A stretch of DNA of 64,000 nt from Bacteroidales bacterium (GTDB lineage Bacteria > Bacteroidota > Bacteroidia > Bacteroidales > UBA932), in assembly GCA_017550525.1 (NCBI GenBank), contig JAFZOU010000113.1, positions 1-64,000 of the forward strand. The letters are read 5' to 3'. Under the pieces are notes generated by a model. That model did no database searches, was not told where the DNA came from, and saw only the letters and a list, made by a program, of their open reading frames with translations. The first letter of the stretch is position 1; the number at the start of each line of letters is the position of its first letter. A program made the translations under genes and the position numbers. Positions 34,344 to 43,057 of the stretch are shown here, piece after piece.

Positions 34344-35975
34344 TTACCTGTGAATCTCCTTGCGGACGTAGCGGGGGCCTGTCTGGTCCTTTACGGCGTC
34401 TATGAACGCTGGGGAATAGGCGGGTGACATCTGGTCATTATGCTTCACAATGAGAAGGCGGGCAAGGGTGTCCCAGCGCTTCATCATCTTATCCGTATAG
34501 GAGATGCTCTTTGCAGTGAGGAAATCCGTCCTCTCCCCTGCCGTGAGTTCCTGAGCCTTGGCGTCAACGGCCGGCTGCTCCGCCTCATAATAGTCTTCCA
34601 GTTCCTTTTGAGCCTCCCTGAGGTCTCCAATCATTACGCTGTAGCGGGGATAGACCATATTGGCCACCCAGTTGCACATCCAGAAGGCGCTGTCAAAGGA
34701 GAATTCACGGATATTGTTGTTCTCCCGGCGGAAGGGGTCAGGAAGGCGGTTGATGCCGCAGTATACGGGGACGTAGGCCACCATAGAGGCATCGTCCAGA
34801 TTGAAATAGAGGATTCCGCCAACGGCATCCGGTAGCCAGGAGCGCATACGGCAGACCATTGTCATTCCGCTCTGCTGGCAGCCTATGGGGCGCTCGCGGA
34901 ACATCTTTGTGCCGTCTGATGCCTCAAAATTTACGGGCCGATTCCTGTATGGGGAGGCCCAGGGGCCGGCGCTTACATCGGCCGTCATATCAAGGGCGGT
35001 TCCCTCATAATGATCCCGCATGTCGGCCTGGATGTCACGATAACTGACGGGAGCGTCAGGCTTGATCCAAAGCGGGAGATGGTCGTTCACGGAAAGGTCT
35101 CCGTCCAGGAAAGGGAGATAACTGTCCATTATCTCCGTGCTGTAGTGATGACGGAAGAAGCTCCACACGCGGGCCTCACAGTAGCGGATGGCGCCCCAGT
35201 CCAGAGGGCCGTAAGCCTCACGGAAACTGAAATCTTTGTCAGGACCGTTGTAGTAGCCCATTTCACGGGCGAAAGATATTACATCGGAGGAGTACATTGT
35301 GTCCCCGGGGACAATGCAGAAGCCAAGTTTTTTATCGGCCTTTTTGGCCTGCGGGAAAGTCTGGATGCGGCTGGAGTTGGCGTAGGCGGTAATGCAGTCG
35401 TCCGGCAGGCGGCGGGCCACCCACACGGCGCCCTTACGGCCGGGACCCTTGCCGATAAGTTCCATTATCCAGGCCTCCTCCTTGTCACAGACGGCAAAGG
35501 ATTCCCCGGTGGCGTTGTAACCAAATTCCTGCACCAGCTGATGCATTACGGCAATGGCTTCACGGGCCGATGCCGCCCTCTGGAGAGTAAGCTGCATAAG
35601 TGCGAAATAATCCAGCCAGCCGTCAGGGTTACGGAGTTCCTTGCGGCCGTCCCAGGTGGTTTCAACAATGGACACCTGCTTCTCGTTCATAAGGCCCACC
35701 ACGCCATAAGTATAAGGTGCCTGGGGAATATAATTGATCTTTGCATCCGGGCCCCAGCCCTGGCGTACAGCCACCATCTCCCCTGCCTCGTGACGGCCCG
35801 GGGCGGAATATGACAGCGCTGCGGCAAAGCCAAAGCCGTCGCAGTTGTATGTGCAGATTACGCTTCCGTCAGTGGAGGCATTCTTCCCAACAATAAGATT
35901 GGTGCAGGCGTCAGAGTGAATTGAGCCCGCAAAAAGGATGGCGGCGCTGGCCGCAAGTGCAATTATTCTTCTCAT
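34344..35975 (-). CDS. C69-family dipeptidase
   Basis: 543 residues from the ATG at 35975; a longer GTG start is rejected because a TATCTTTG box (35981-35988) lies right at it. The signal peptide is followed by DACTNLIVGK, where the Cys (about residue 24) becomes the N-terminal nucleophile of this Ntn-hydrolase family after processing. Further family stretches: TYGVVGLMNEKQVSIVETT and EFGYNATGESFAVCDKEEAW. It hydrolyses dipeptides in the periplasm or outside. Confidence 0.9.
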   Translation of the reverse strand: MRRIIALAASAAILFAGSIHSDACTNLIVGKNASTDGSVICTYNCDGFGFAAALSYSAPGRHEAGEMVAVRQGWGPDAKINYIPQAPYTYGVVGLMNEKQVSIVETTWDGRKELRNPDGWLDYFALMQLTLQRAASAREAIAVMHQLVQEFGYNATGESFAVCDKEEAWIMELIGKGPGRKGAVWVARRLPDDCITAYANSSRIQTFPQAKKADKKLGFCIVPGDTMYSSDVISFAREMGYYNGPDKDFSFREAYGPLDWGAIRYCEARVWSFFRHHYSTEIMDSYLPFLDGDLSVNDHLPLWIKPDAPVSYRDIQADMRDHYEGTALDMTADVSAGPWASPYRNRPVNFEASDGTKMFRERPIGCQQSGMTMVCRMRSWLPDAVGGILYFNLDDASMVAYVPVYCGINRLPDPFRRENNNIREFSFDSAFWMCNWVANMVYPRYSVMIGDLREAQKELEDYYEAEQPAVDAKAQELTAGERTDFLTAKSISYTDKMMKRWDTLARLLIVKHNDQMSPAYSPAFIDAVKDQTGPRYVRKEIHR

Positions 35976-35995
35976 AATCACAAAGATAGTTAATG

Positions 35996-36248
35996 TTACT
36001 GATATAACGCGCTGATTTTATCCAGGCGATTCATAACCTTGAATACCAGCCAGTCCGGGAAATGACGGAAAAAAGAAAAAGCCGGCATTATTGATGAGGA
36101 TGTCAATGGTGAGGCCCCACTTTACCGCATAATCGTATACCGTCCGTGCAGCATTCGGAAGGGCAAGGTCACAGGAATAATCCCTCTACAGAATTGTTGC
36201 ATATTGAAGGCCGATTCCACTGCTAGCCCCCGTTATCAGCGCCGTCAT
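35996..36248 (-). pseudogene. Broken short-chain dehydrogenase (possible 3-beta-HSDH remnant)
   Basis: The minus strand from 36248 reads MTALITGASSGIGLQYATIL and then a stop; it resumes as DLALPNAARTVYDYAVK and TIDILINNAGFFFF, then after a frameshift gives a normal-looking SDR C-terminus (FPDWLVFKVMNRLDKISALY, stop at 35996-35998). The NAD motif TGxxxGIG and the NNAG motif survive, but the catalytic Tyr-Lys region and other stretches are deleted, so it is dead. Its ATG overlaps the stop of the old yellow enzyme gene (ATGA), showing that it was once the last gene of that operon. Confidence 0.85.
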
Positions 36249-37495
36249 AATCCAAGTCTTTTAGAGTTATCGGCCTCTGCAGCCTCTATCTCCTTGCGAA
36301 GCGCGCAGGGGATATCGGCCACGCAATTGTGGCATTTCATCTCAAGGGTGTACATCCTGCCCACGCAGTAGTTGGACCGCTTGCAGCCCGATTTATAATC
36401 CGGGCCGGACTCCTTCATCTTGGCCACGAAGGCGGGGTCATGCACCAGCACGTGGGCCATCTGGATGAGTTCAAAGCCCTCAGAAAGAACGGTTTCGCAG
36501 TTGGCGCGGCTCTGGATGCCGCCAACATAGATAAGGGGCAGGGACAGGGCCTTCCGGAAGCGTTTGGCGCTTTCCAGGAAGTAGAGTTCACGGTACGGGA
36601 CGGTGGGGATAAGGAGTCTTCCACCCACGGCGAGACCTGCCCTTAGCCACCAGAATTTCCATGGGTTCATATAGTGGGCAAGGGTTTTAAGGGGCATTGC
36701 TCCGCCTAGTATCACCATAGGGGCCTTGCTCACAAAACCGGCGCTGAGGATAATGCCGTGAACCCCGTGACGCTCAATTTCCTTTGCCACCTTGATGCAA
36801 TCCTCCACCTCAAGGCCGCCCTTGAAGCCGTCAAACATATTGGTCTTCACAACAACCGCCATATCATCTCCGGCATGGGCCATAACCTCGTCCAGAACCT
36901 CATTCATCATCCTCATACGGTTTTCAAGGCTGCCACCGTACTCATCCCTGCGGTGATTGGTGTAAGGAGAGAGGAACTGGGAAATGAGGTATCCGTGACC
37001 GGCGTGAATCTCCACGCAGTCAAATCCACATTCCCTGCAAAAGTCCACCGCCTTGCCAAAACTCTCCACTATCCTATGGATTTCATCTTTCCTGAGGGCC
37101 CTTACAATGGTAGGAGAATAGAGATTGATTCCGGATGACGCCCCAACGGGTATTTGGTAGCCACAGGTATAGAAATGGGTCATATTGCCGCAGTGCCCAA
37201 GTTGGATGGAAGCCTTGGCGCCCTCTGCGTGAATGGCGTCCGTGAGATCTTTCAGGGCCGGCTTGATCTCCTCCCTCACATATAGCTGTCCGTCAAAGGA
37301 AACCCCGCTCCTCTCCACGGCGCAATAAGCCACGGTGGTCATTCCTATGCCACCTCTGGCTACGCTCACGTGATAATCCTTGAGCATGACGCTGGGCTTG
37401 TTGCCGGGGCACATATTTTCAAATGCGGCACTGCGGATGGTGCGGTTTCGCAGTTCCACGGGGCCCAGTTTGAAAGGCGTAAAAAGCTCTGACAT
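36245..37495 (-). CDS. Old yellow enzyme family NAD(P)H:flavin oxidoreductase
   Basis: 416 residues. FMN-dependent TIM barrel with ELRNRTIRSAA near 15-25, SIQLGHCGNM near 96-105, EIHAGHGYLISQFLSPYTN near 171-189, RRDEYGGSLENRMR and VGGIQS. The C-terminus has four Cys (CKRSNYC...CHNC) that may hold a metal or Fe-S cluster, as in the larger 2,4-dienoyl-CoA reductase/BaiCD group, but there is no C-terminal FAD domain. Placed next to a steroid 5-alpha-reductase homologue, a 5-beta-reductase (delta-4 double-bond) role is inferred. Confidence 0.88.
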   Translation of the reverse strand: MSELFTPFKLGPVELRNRTIRSAAFENMCPGNKPSVMLKDYHVSVARGGIGMTTVAYCAVERSGVSFDGQLYVREEIKPALKDLTDAIHAEGAKASIQLGHCGNMTHFYTCGYQIPVGASSGINLYSPTIVRALRKDEIHRIVESFGKAVDFCRECGFDCVEIHAGHGYLISQFLSPYTNHRRDEYGGSLENRMRMMNEVLDEVMAHAGDDMAVVVKTNMFDGFKGGLEVEDCIKVAKEIERHGVHGIILSAGFVSKAPMVILGGAMPLKTLAHYMNPWKFWWLRAGLAVGGRLLIPTVPYRELYFLESAKRFRKALSLPLIYVGGIQSRANCETVLSEGFELIQMAHVLVHDPAFVAKMKESGPDYKSGCKRSNYCVGRMYTLEMKCHNCVADIPCALRKEIEAAEADNSKRLGL

Positions 37496-37498
37496 AAA

Positions 37499-38263
37499 TC
37501 AATAGATATAAGGGAAAATCCTCTTCAGGCGGGTTTTGTCAAACTCCTCCGGGAATTCGTTCTGGTATCTGTTGTAGATGGAATTTGCGCGCGGAACAAG
37601 ATTGGCGCAGGTGAACCAGAAGAACACCAGGCCGGCGGCGCTCCAGGTGAGGATGGCCCAGCCCAGCCACTCCACTATCTCTCCAAAATAATTGGCCGAT
37701 GTCACATAATTGTACATACCGCCACGGGGAAGGTAGTGGCGGGTGTCTCCGGGCTTACGGAGGCCCCGGATGATCTCATCTGATGAGCGGTTGATATACA
37801 TTCCTGCAAAGAACACCGCCGCTCCGGCTATGAATGCGGGGGTGGTAAGCCAGGATGACCCATAAAACGCCCTTTCCGGAGCCAGGCGGAAAAGCCAGTA
37901 CCCCTGGATGTAGCCGTTTATAAGGTTGAATGTCACGCTCATAAGGACTATACTGAGTGGCATTCTGGAGCGGCCGTTCATACGGAAAGGGAACACAAAC
38001 GTCCTGTGGACATAATGAAATGCAAAAAGGAGGAAGAACACCAGATACGGGATGGAAAACTTCACTTCACTGGTGAGCCAGAAATACAGGACTATCGTGA
38101 GAACCGGCATTTCCATCAGCATCCATCCTATGCGGTTTGGAAGCGTGGGGCCCCATTTGGGGGAAATCATCTTGCCGTATCCCGCATCTATGAAATACAG
38201 CGCCACAAACACCACCGCTCCAAGCAGGGTCATCGTGAGGAGGATGTAATCGAATTGTTCCAT
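37499..38263 (-). CDS. Steroid 5-alpha-reductase family membrane protein
   Basis: 254 residues with about six membrane helices. The C-terminal half closely follows the animal SRD5A pattern: GMYNYVTSANYFGEIVEWLG near 182-201, then ANLVPRANSIYNRY and KRIFPYIY at the end, which make up the NADPH-binding part. Predicted to reduce the delta-4 double bond of 3-oxo steroids or bile acids to the 5-alpha product. It is separated by 3 bp from each neighbour in the operon. Other lipid substrates cannot be excluded. Confidence 0.87.
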   Translation of the reverse strand: MEQFDYILLTMTLLGAVVFVALYFIDAGYGKMISPKWGPTLPNRIGWMLMEMPVLTIVLYFWLTSEVKFSIPYLVFFLLFAFHYVHRTFVFPFRMNGRSRMPLSIVLMSVTFNLINGYIQGYWLFRLAPERAFYGSSWLTTPAFIAGAAVFFAGMYINRSSDEIIRGLRKPGDTRHYLPRGGMYNYVTSANYFGEIVEWLGWAILTWSAAGLVFFWFTCANLVPRANSIYNRYQNEFPEEFDKTRLKRIFPYIY

Positions 38264-38266
38264 ATC

Positions 38267-39499
38267 CTAATCTTCCGGCAGGTAGTCCCGCAACAGTTGC
38301 AAAACACTTGATAAATCTATCCAGAGGCCGATTCCAAGGGCAGATGAAATCTTGGAGACCGAATCTGTAAAAAATGGCGCTGCGCCCCAGAAATGCGGAG
38401 CAAGGACACCTGGGATTTGCCTGAAGTTCTCCACGCGGGCATCCACGGTGAGGCCGTGATTTTCCAGAAAACGCAGAAGGTTCTCCGTGTTCACCACCGG
38501 AACCACGTCATCGGCCTTATTGTGCACAAGGGATATCTTCTCATTGAGCCAGGGTGCCCAGCCGCGGCATAGGCGTTCCCTGTCCATCGCCTGAAAAAAC
38601 TTCTTTGAGATATCACTGTCAATATCCAGAAGATCCGGGGTTACAAGGTCTCCCAGGTTAGTTGTCCCCAACAGTTCCCTGAGCTCAAGCGCATTATAGT
38701 CCTTGGATAAAAACCACTGGTCAATATGGCCGAGAAGGGGCTCCCTGAACATCTTTTCCAGCGGGATGCCCAGCTTATAAAACTCGTTATACGCCAGCAG
38801 CACGCTTATTACGGTATCCGGCAGGGAAGCTGCTCCGGATGAGACCAGGAAACGGTATGTGGCCGATACATCATAGAGCCCGCCGCCTGCAAAGGTGCGG
38901 GTAAAATGAATCTCCGGATGCTTCTCGGTGGCAATCTTAAGCGCCGCAACGGCCACCTGCCCGCCCTGGGAGTAGCCAAGGTTGAAGATAACGTCGTCCC
39001 AGGAATAGCCCATATCGGCAAGAAGTGTCCTGGCGGCAATAAGGGCGTCAATGCTGGCCTGACCGTTTGTATCGGCAAGGCCATAAGCCTGGTGCTTTCC
39101 TGCCGTTACGCCAAAGCCGTAATAATCGGCCGATATTGAAATGAGACCGCTGCCCACCATTATCTTCTGGACGGTAAGCTCCCCGCTAGAGGGGCATTCG
39201 CCGTTGACATAGATAGTGAGGTGATTGTAGAGGAAAAGGCCTCTTGCAGGCTTCTCCGTAGTGATTTCATCACCTATGACTATGGTTCCTGACAGCGTTA
39301 CAGGCTTTCCGAACGGGTCCGAGGATGGGTACTCGAAGTTGTATGCCGTACAATTAGAATCATCATACCTTATGGTTTCAGTGATGCGGGCCGGCGGGAG
39401 AGCCTGCTCCTTCGCTTCATCCTGAAACGTAACAGGAATGGCGCGGCTACATGAAACCGCGCCAATTAGAATAAGTGCAAATTTAAGGAGCCTCTTCAC
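38267..39499 (-). CDS. Lipoprotein alpha/beta-hydrolase (secretory lipase-like)
   Basis: 410 residues, GTG start overlapping the nitroreductase stop (TAGTG). Lipoprotein signal ends AVSC. The nucleophile elbow is GYSQGGQ near 169-175; a Asp (NKADDVVP near 329-336) and a His (LAPHFWG near 375-381) complete a plausible triad. The layout resembles secreted lipases/esterases. In this operon it could release steroids or bile acids from ester conjugates (inference). Confidence 0.8.
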   Translation of the reverse strand: MKRLLKFALILIGAVSCSRAIPVTFQDEAKEQALPPARITETIRYDDSNCTAYNFEYPSSDPFGKPVTLSGTIVIGDEITTEKPARGLFLYNHLTIYVNGECPSSGELTVQKIMVGSGLISISADYYGFGVTAGKHQAYGLADTNGQASIDALIAARTLLADMGYSWDDVIFNLGYSQGGQVAVAALKIATEKHPEIHFTRTFAGGGLYDVSATYRFLVSSGAASLPDTVISVLLAYNEFYKLGIPLEKMFREPLLGHIDQWFLSKDYNALELRELLGTTNLGDLVTPDLLDIDSDISKKFFQAMDRERLCRGWAPWLNEKISLVHNKADDVVPVVNTENLLRFLENHGLTVDARVENFRQIPGVLAPHFWGAAPFFTDSVSKISSALGIGLWIDLSSVLQLLRDYLPED

Positions 39500-40119
39500 T
39501 ACAGGGTTTTCACAATCTGGTCAAGGGGCTTCCGCTCCGAGTGAAGTTCCGTGGGATTGCCTTCTCCCTCTGCAGGATGGCCGATTGCAAGGAGGGCATA
39601 GATGCCGTGTCCCTGGGTTTCAGGGAGAGCCTCACGCACCTTGCTGGGATTGAAGTCCCAAATCCACATATTGGCAAGGCCTGCATCCGTTGCAGTGAGC
39701 ATAAGATGGGTGAGGAGGATGGCAGCATCCGTTTTGGCGGCATTAACACCGTCACTCTCACGGACCCAGGCCTCTTCATTGCGGCAGCCTACTATAAGCA
39801 CCACGGGGGCGCCGTAGCAGGGGTGAACGGTGCGGAGGCGTGCCAGGGCTTCCTCGCTCTTTACTACCCAGATGCGGGTGGGCTGGTTGTTACCGGCCGA
39901 TGGAGCCAGACGCCCGGCTTCAAGGATCATCTGAAGTTTTGAGTCCTGAACCGGATAACTGCTGAAAGAGTGGCAGGAATAGCGGCTTTCCAGGATTTGC
40001 ATGAAGGCATCAGAGCCATAATGGTACTTGGTAATCTTGTTTTCCACGTCAGAGAAGGCTGCGCGGTTCATAGTTTTGTTAACGTCGAAAATCCGACTCA
40101 GTAGACTCTTCTTTGCCAT
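39499..40119 (-). CDS. Nitroreductase family protein
   Basis: 206 residues with the FMN-binding pattern of nitroreductases: ILESRYSCHSFSSYPVQ near 42-58, GRLAPSAGNNQPTRIWVVKS near 69-88, GLANMWIWDFNPSKVREALP and ALLAIGHPAEG. First gene of the steroid-reductase-like operon, behind a strong promoter. Substrate unknown; it may provide reduced flavin chemistry on a related substrate or be unrelated. Confidence 0.87.
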   Translation of the reverse strand: MAKKSLLSRIFDVNKTMNRAAFSDVENKITKYHYGSDAFMQILESRYSCHSFSSYPVQDSKLQMILEAGRLAPSAGNNQPTRIWVVKSEEALARLRTVHPCYGAPVVLIVGCRNEEAWVRESDGVNAAKTDAAILLTHLMLTATDAGLANMWIWDFNPSKVREALPETQGHGIYALLAIGHPAEGEGNPTELHSERKPLDQIVKTL

Positions 40120-40147
40120 ATGCTTTAGTGTATTGATTATCCGGTTA

Positions 40148-40177
40148 CAAATATAATTTTTTAGCGATAGAAATCAA
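40148..40177 (-). promoter_or_regulatory. Promoter of the nitroreductase-steroid reductase operon
   Basis: TTG (40175-40177), exactly 19 nt, TATATTTG (40148-40155), about 29 bp before the nitroreductase ATG. Confidence 0.75.
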
Positions 40178-40183
40178 AACGCG

Positions 40184-41545
40184 CTATTTGAACAGCGCCT
40201 TCACAAGGGCGGGGATATCGGCCACTTTCACAACCTCAATGCCCTCAGGCTTTGTGTCAAAGTGGGTGTACGAGCTCACGAAAATTCTCTTGAATCCCAG
40301 CCTGGCGGCCTCTACGGCACGCCTTGCGGCCTGGGATACAGGGCGGATCTCTCCGCTCAGGCCCACCTCTCCGGCAAAACATACATCGGCCTTTATGGGG
40401 TAGTCGAAGTTGGAGGAGAGAACAGCGCAGATGACTGCAAGGTCTGCAGCGGGGTCTGTGATGCGTAGGCCGCCGGCCATGTTTAGGAACACGTCCTTCT
40501 GGCCTAGTTTGAAGCCGGCACGGCGCTCAAGCACCGCCAGAAGCATGTTCAGACGCCTTACGTCAAAGCCGGTGGCGCTGCGCTGGGCGGTGCCGTATAC
40601 AGCGCTTGACACAAGGGCCTGAACCTCAAAGAGGAACGGCCTGTTTCCGTCCAGCATGGCCGATATTGCCGTGCCGCTGAGCCCTTCCTCATGCATGGGG
40701 ATGAGCATTTCCGAGGGGTTTGCGACCTCCCTGAGGCCGGTACCGGTCATTTCAAAGACAGCAAGCTCAGAGGTGCTTCCAAAGCGGTTTTTGATGCTTC
40801 GGAGAACACGATATGCCCCGCGGTTCTCCCCCTCAAACTGCAGCACAACGTCCACAATGTGCTCCAGGATCTTGGGGCCGGCAATGGTGCCTTCCTTTGT
40901 GATATGGCCGATAAGTATGACGGGGATGCCGGAGCCTTTTGCAAACCTTAAGAGCTGCGCGGCTACCTCCTTAATCTGGCTCACGCTGCCGGCGGTGGAA
41001 TCCACGGTTTGGCAGTACATGGTTTGGACGGAATCCACTATCATAAGGTCCGGAGCCACCTCCTGGGCCTGCTTGAGGATTTCCTGCATATCCGTCTCAC
41101 TGTATATGAGGCAGTTGGAAGGGTCTCCGCCAAGTCTGTCGGCCCTCATCTTTACCTGCTTTACGGATTCCTCACCGGTAACGTAGAGCGTTTTAAGATC
41201 TGGTCTTTTAAGGGGGAGCTGCAGGGAAAGGGTACTTTTGCCGATGCCGGGCTCGCCGCCCATGAGTACCAGGCTCCCCTTCACTATTCCGCCGCCAAGA
41301 AGGCGGTCTACCTCCGGGCTGCCAAGGGACACGCGGTCTTCCTGAGCCGTGGAGACATCCCTCAGGGGCATAGGCTTTGCTCCCGCACCAGGGACATTCA
41401 CAGCAGCCTTTTTGCCCGTTACAACTTCCTTTTCAACCATAGTGTTCCACTCCCCGCAGGCGGGGCAGCGCCCCATCCACTTGGAGTACTCGTTTCCGCA
41501 ATTTGAGCAGAACCACAGAGTCTTTGTCTTAGTGCTTGTAGCCAT
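40184..41545 (-). CDS. radA: DNA repair protein RadA
   Basis: 453 residues from the ATG at 41545 (a TATATTTG box at 41553-41560 rules out the earlier start). N-terminal zinc finger CSNCG/CPACG, Walker A GEPGIGKST near 95-103, the RadA motif KNRFG near 254-258, and a C-terminal Lon-like domain (AGGLRITDPAADLAV). RadA promotes branch migration in recombination. The SPO-type steroid operon promoter lies immediately after its stop. Confidence 0.96.
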   Translation of the reverse strand: MATSTKTKTLWFCSNCGNEYSKWMGRCPACGEWNTMVEKEVVTGKKAAVNVPGAGAKPMPLRDVSTAQEDRVSLGSPEVDRLLGGGIVKGSLVLMGGEPGIGKSTLSLQLPLKRPDLKTLYVTGEESVKQVKMRADRLGGDPSNCLIYSETDMQEILKQAQEVAPDLMIVDSVQTMYCQTVDSTAGSVSQIKEVAAQLLRFAKGSGIPVILIGHITKEGTIAGPKILEHIVDVVLQFEGENRGAYRVLRSIKNRFGSTSELAVFEMTGTGLREVANPSEMLIPMHEEGLSGTAISAMLDGNRPFLFEVQALVSSAVYGTAQRSATGFDVRRLNMLLAVLERRAGFKLGQKDVFLNMAGGLRITDPAADLAVICAVLSSNFDYPIKADVCFAGEVGLSGEIRPVSQAARRAVEAARLGFKRIFVSSYTHFDTKPEGIEVVKVADIPALVKALFK

Positions 41546-41560
41546 ACAGAGACAAATATA

Positions 41561-41589
41561 CAAAAAATCCCGGGGCTTTTGCTCCGGGA
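41561..41589 (-). terminator. Rho-independent terminator
   Basis: Stem TCCCGGAGC/GCCCCGGGA with a 4-5 nt loop and six T on the minus strand. Ends the small lipoprotein transcript right before the radA promoter. Confidence 0.75.
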
Positions 41590-41610
41590 CTTTGTTTTTG
41601 AAGGTGAAGC

Positions 41611-41862
41611 TTACTTCTTGATAGCCTCAACAGCTGCATCTGCGGCGGCGTTGATACCCTCAACAGCCTTCTCAGTAGCGGCGTCCTTAACTGCGTCGAC
41701 AGCCTCGTTGGCAGCAGCCTCGATGGCGTTCTTTTCTTCGCAGCACTCGGTCTTTGCTTCCTCTGCGGGAGCGGCCTCGGCCTTCTTGTTTGCGTTGTTA
41801 CCGCAAGCGACTGCAGCAGCCATAAGGGCTACGATAGCAGCAGACATAAATACTTTCTTCAT
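41611..41862 (-). CDS. Small Ala-rich lipoprotein
   Basis: 83 residues: lipoprotein signal ending AAVAC, an Ala/Glu/Lys-rich helix, and one CC pair (KTECCEEKN). Short sequence-simple lipoproteins of this sort are common in Bacteroidales; their role is unknown. It is strongly set up for expression, with a good promoter and its own terminator. Confidence 0.75.
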   Translation of the reverse strand: MKKVFMSAAIVALMAAAVACGNNANKKAEAAPAEEAKTECCEEKNAIEAAANEAVDAVKDAATEKAVEGINAAADAAVEAIKK

Positions 41863-41917
41863 AGTACTAATGATAATTTAAAGTTAACTTTGGTGTGTGT
41901 TTATACACTACTGGCCG

Positions 41918-41947
41918 CAAAATTATAATTAAATTTTTTAAAATCAA
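41918..41947 (-). promoter_or_regulatory. Promoter of the small lipoprotein gene
   Basis: TTG (41945-41947), 19 nt, TAATTTTG (41918-41925); leader of about 50 nt. Confidence 0.72.
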
Positions 41948-42002
41948 AGGTTTTTTTAAGAAATGTGCCACGGGTCCAATATTTGCGGCTCCTTACATTT
42001 GT

Positions 42003-42398
42003 ATGAAAAAGACAGATCTCACATCCAAGGACTTAGTTAAGTACGAAGGAAACTACTCAGAGGGCGCTTTTTGGGAAAAGGTGAAGAAAATAGCCTCCAA
42101 GGCTGGCGTAAAAACAATTTATTACGCCCTGGTGCTGTATTACACTCTCGCGGATCCGGCAACCCCTTCCAGATACAAGGCTGTCATAATGGGAGCCCTT
42201 GGTTATTTCATCCTTCCTTTCGATTTGTTACCGGACGTTCTCCCCTTTGCCGGTCTTGCCGATGACTGGGCGGCGCTGGTGGCAGCTGTTGCGTATGTTA
42301 CATCGGCCATAACCCCCGCCATCAAAGAAAAAGCCCGCACCAAGGTTTCCTCCTGGTTCGGGCATGTTGAGGATGCTTCCCTGGGGGATCTTCGCTAG
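42003..42398 (+). CDS. DUF1232 (YkvA-like) membrane protein
   Basis: 131 residues from the ATG at 42003; the frame is open further upstream but that part is AT-rich and non-coding in character. YKAVIMGALGYFILPFDLLP near 60-79 and FAGLADDWAALVAAVAYV near 84-101 are the DUF1232 core, with two short hydrophobic segments. Function unknown. Ends overlap the convergent ispF gene by 4 nt. Confidence 0.82.
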   Translation: MKKTDLTSKDLVKYEGNYSEGAFWEKVKKIASKAGVKTIYYALVLYYTLADPATPSRYKAVIMGALGYFILPFDLLPDVLPFAGLADDWAALVAAVAYVTSAITPAIKEKARTKVSSWFGHVEDASLGDLR

Positions 42399-42874
42399 TC
42401 TTTGAGGATAAGGGCGCTTGCCCATACCTCGCAGCCTTCACATCGGCCCACAAAGCCTAATTTCTCAGTAGTGGTGGCCTTTATGGATACTCTGTCGGCC
42501 GATACGCCAAGGATGGGCGCAAGGGTTTCGCGCATTGTGCCTATGTGAGGGGCCAGTTTGGGCCTCTGGAGGGCTATGGTGATGTCTACGTTTCCAACTT
42601 TGTAGCGTTTGGTGTGGACCAGGTCCACAACCTTTTTCAGGAGAATCTTACTGTCAACGCCCTTCCATTCATCTGAAGTGTCCGGGAAAAGATGGCCGAT
42701 ATCCCCCAGCGCCAGACACCCAAGGAGAGCATCACACAGCGCGTGGATGGCCACATCGCCGTCTGAATGAGCCACAAAGCCGTTTTCTGATGGGATATGC
42801 ACGCCGCCAAGCCACATCGGCAGCCCCGGCGCTATTGCGTGCACGTCATATCCGTTTCCTATTCTTATATCCAT
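42395..42874 (-). CDS. ispF: 2-C-methyl-D-erythritol 2,4-cyclodiphosphate synthase
   Basis: 159-residue enzyme of the non-mevalonate isoprenoid pathway. DVH (D10, H12) and the second His near 44 bind zinc; AHSDGDVAIHALCDALLGCL and SIKATTTEKLGFVGR are family signatures. The ATG at 42874 is chosen because TTG (42907-42909), 19 nt, TAACTTTG (42880-42887) forms a promoter directly before it; the earlier ATG at 42898 lies inside the promoter. Confidence 0.95.
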   Translation of the reverse strand: MDIRIGNGYDVHAIAPGLPMWLGGVHIPSENGFVAHSDGDVAIHALCDALLGCLALGDIGHLFPDTSDEWKGVDSKILLKKVVDLVHTKRYKVGNVDITIALQRPKLAPHIGTMRETLAPILGVSADRVSIKATTTEKLGFVGRCEGCEVWASALILKD

Positions 42875-42936
42875 AGATGCAAAGTTACGCCTTTTCATCG
42901 ATATTCCAACTCCACCCTCTATTGTAATGCCGACGC

Positions 42937-43044
42937 GGTGTGACCCAACCGCCTGGCCCTCAATAACTTACAAGGTTCTTTGGGATTACTGGTTTTCCCA
43001 AAGAACCTTGTAACTATCTGTGTTTTAACTATTTAACTTCCACC
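42937..43044 (+). repeat. 108-bp dyad repeat, copy C (head left)
   Basis: From GGTGTGACCCAACCGCC to TTAACTTCCACC, with a 42-bp central hairpin (arms ACAAGGTTCTTTGGGA and TCCCAAAGAACCTTGT) centred on the midpoint 42990/42991. Similarity to copy D extends outward through TGTAATGCCGA and inward into the end of the DUF456 gene. Confidence 0.88.
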
Positions 43045-43057
43045 AAACAGGCGGCCT

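Noticed and set aside
36245..37495. Full-length BaiCD/BaiH-type bile-acid oxidoreductase
   Set aside because: It has the old yellow enzyme barrel and C-terminal Cys but lacks the FAD/NAD domain and is over 200 residues shorter.
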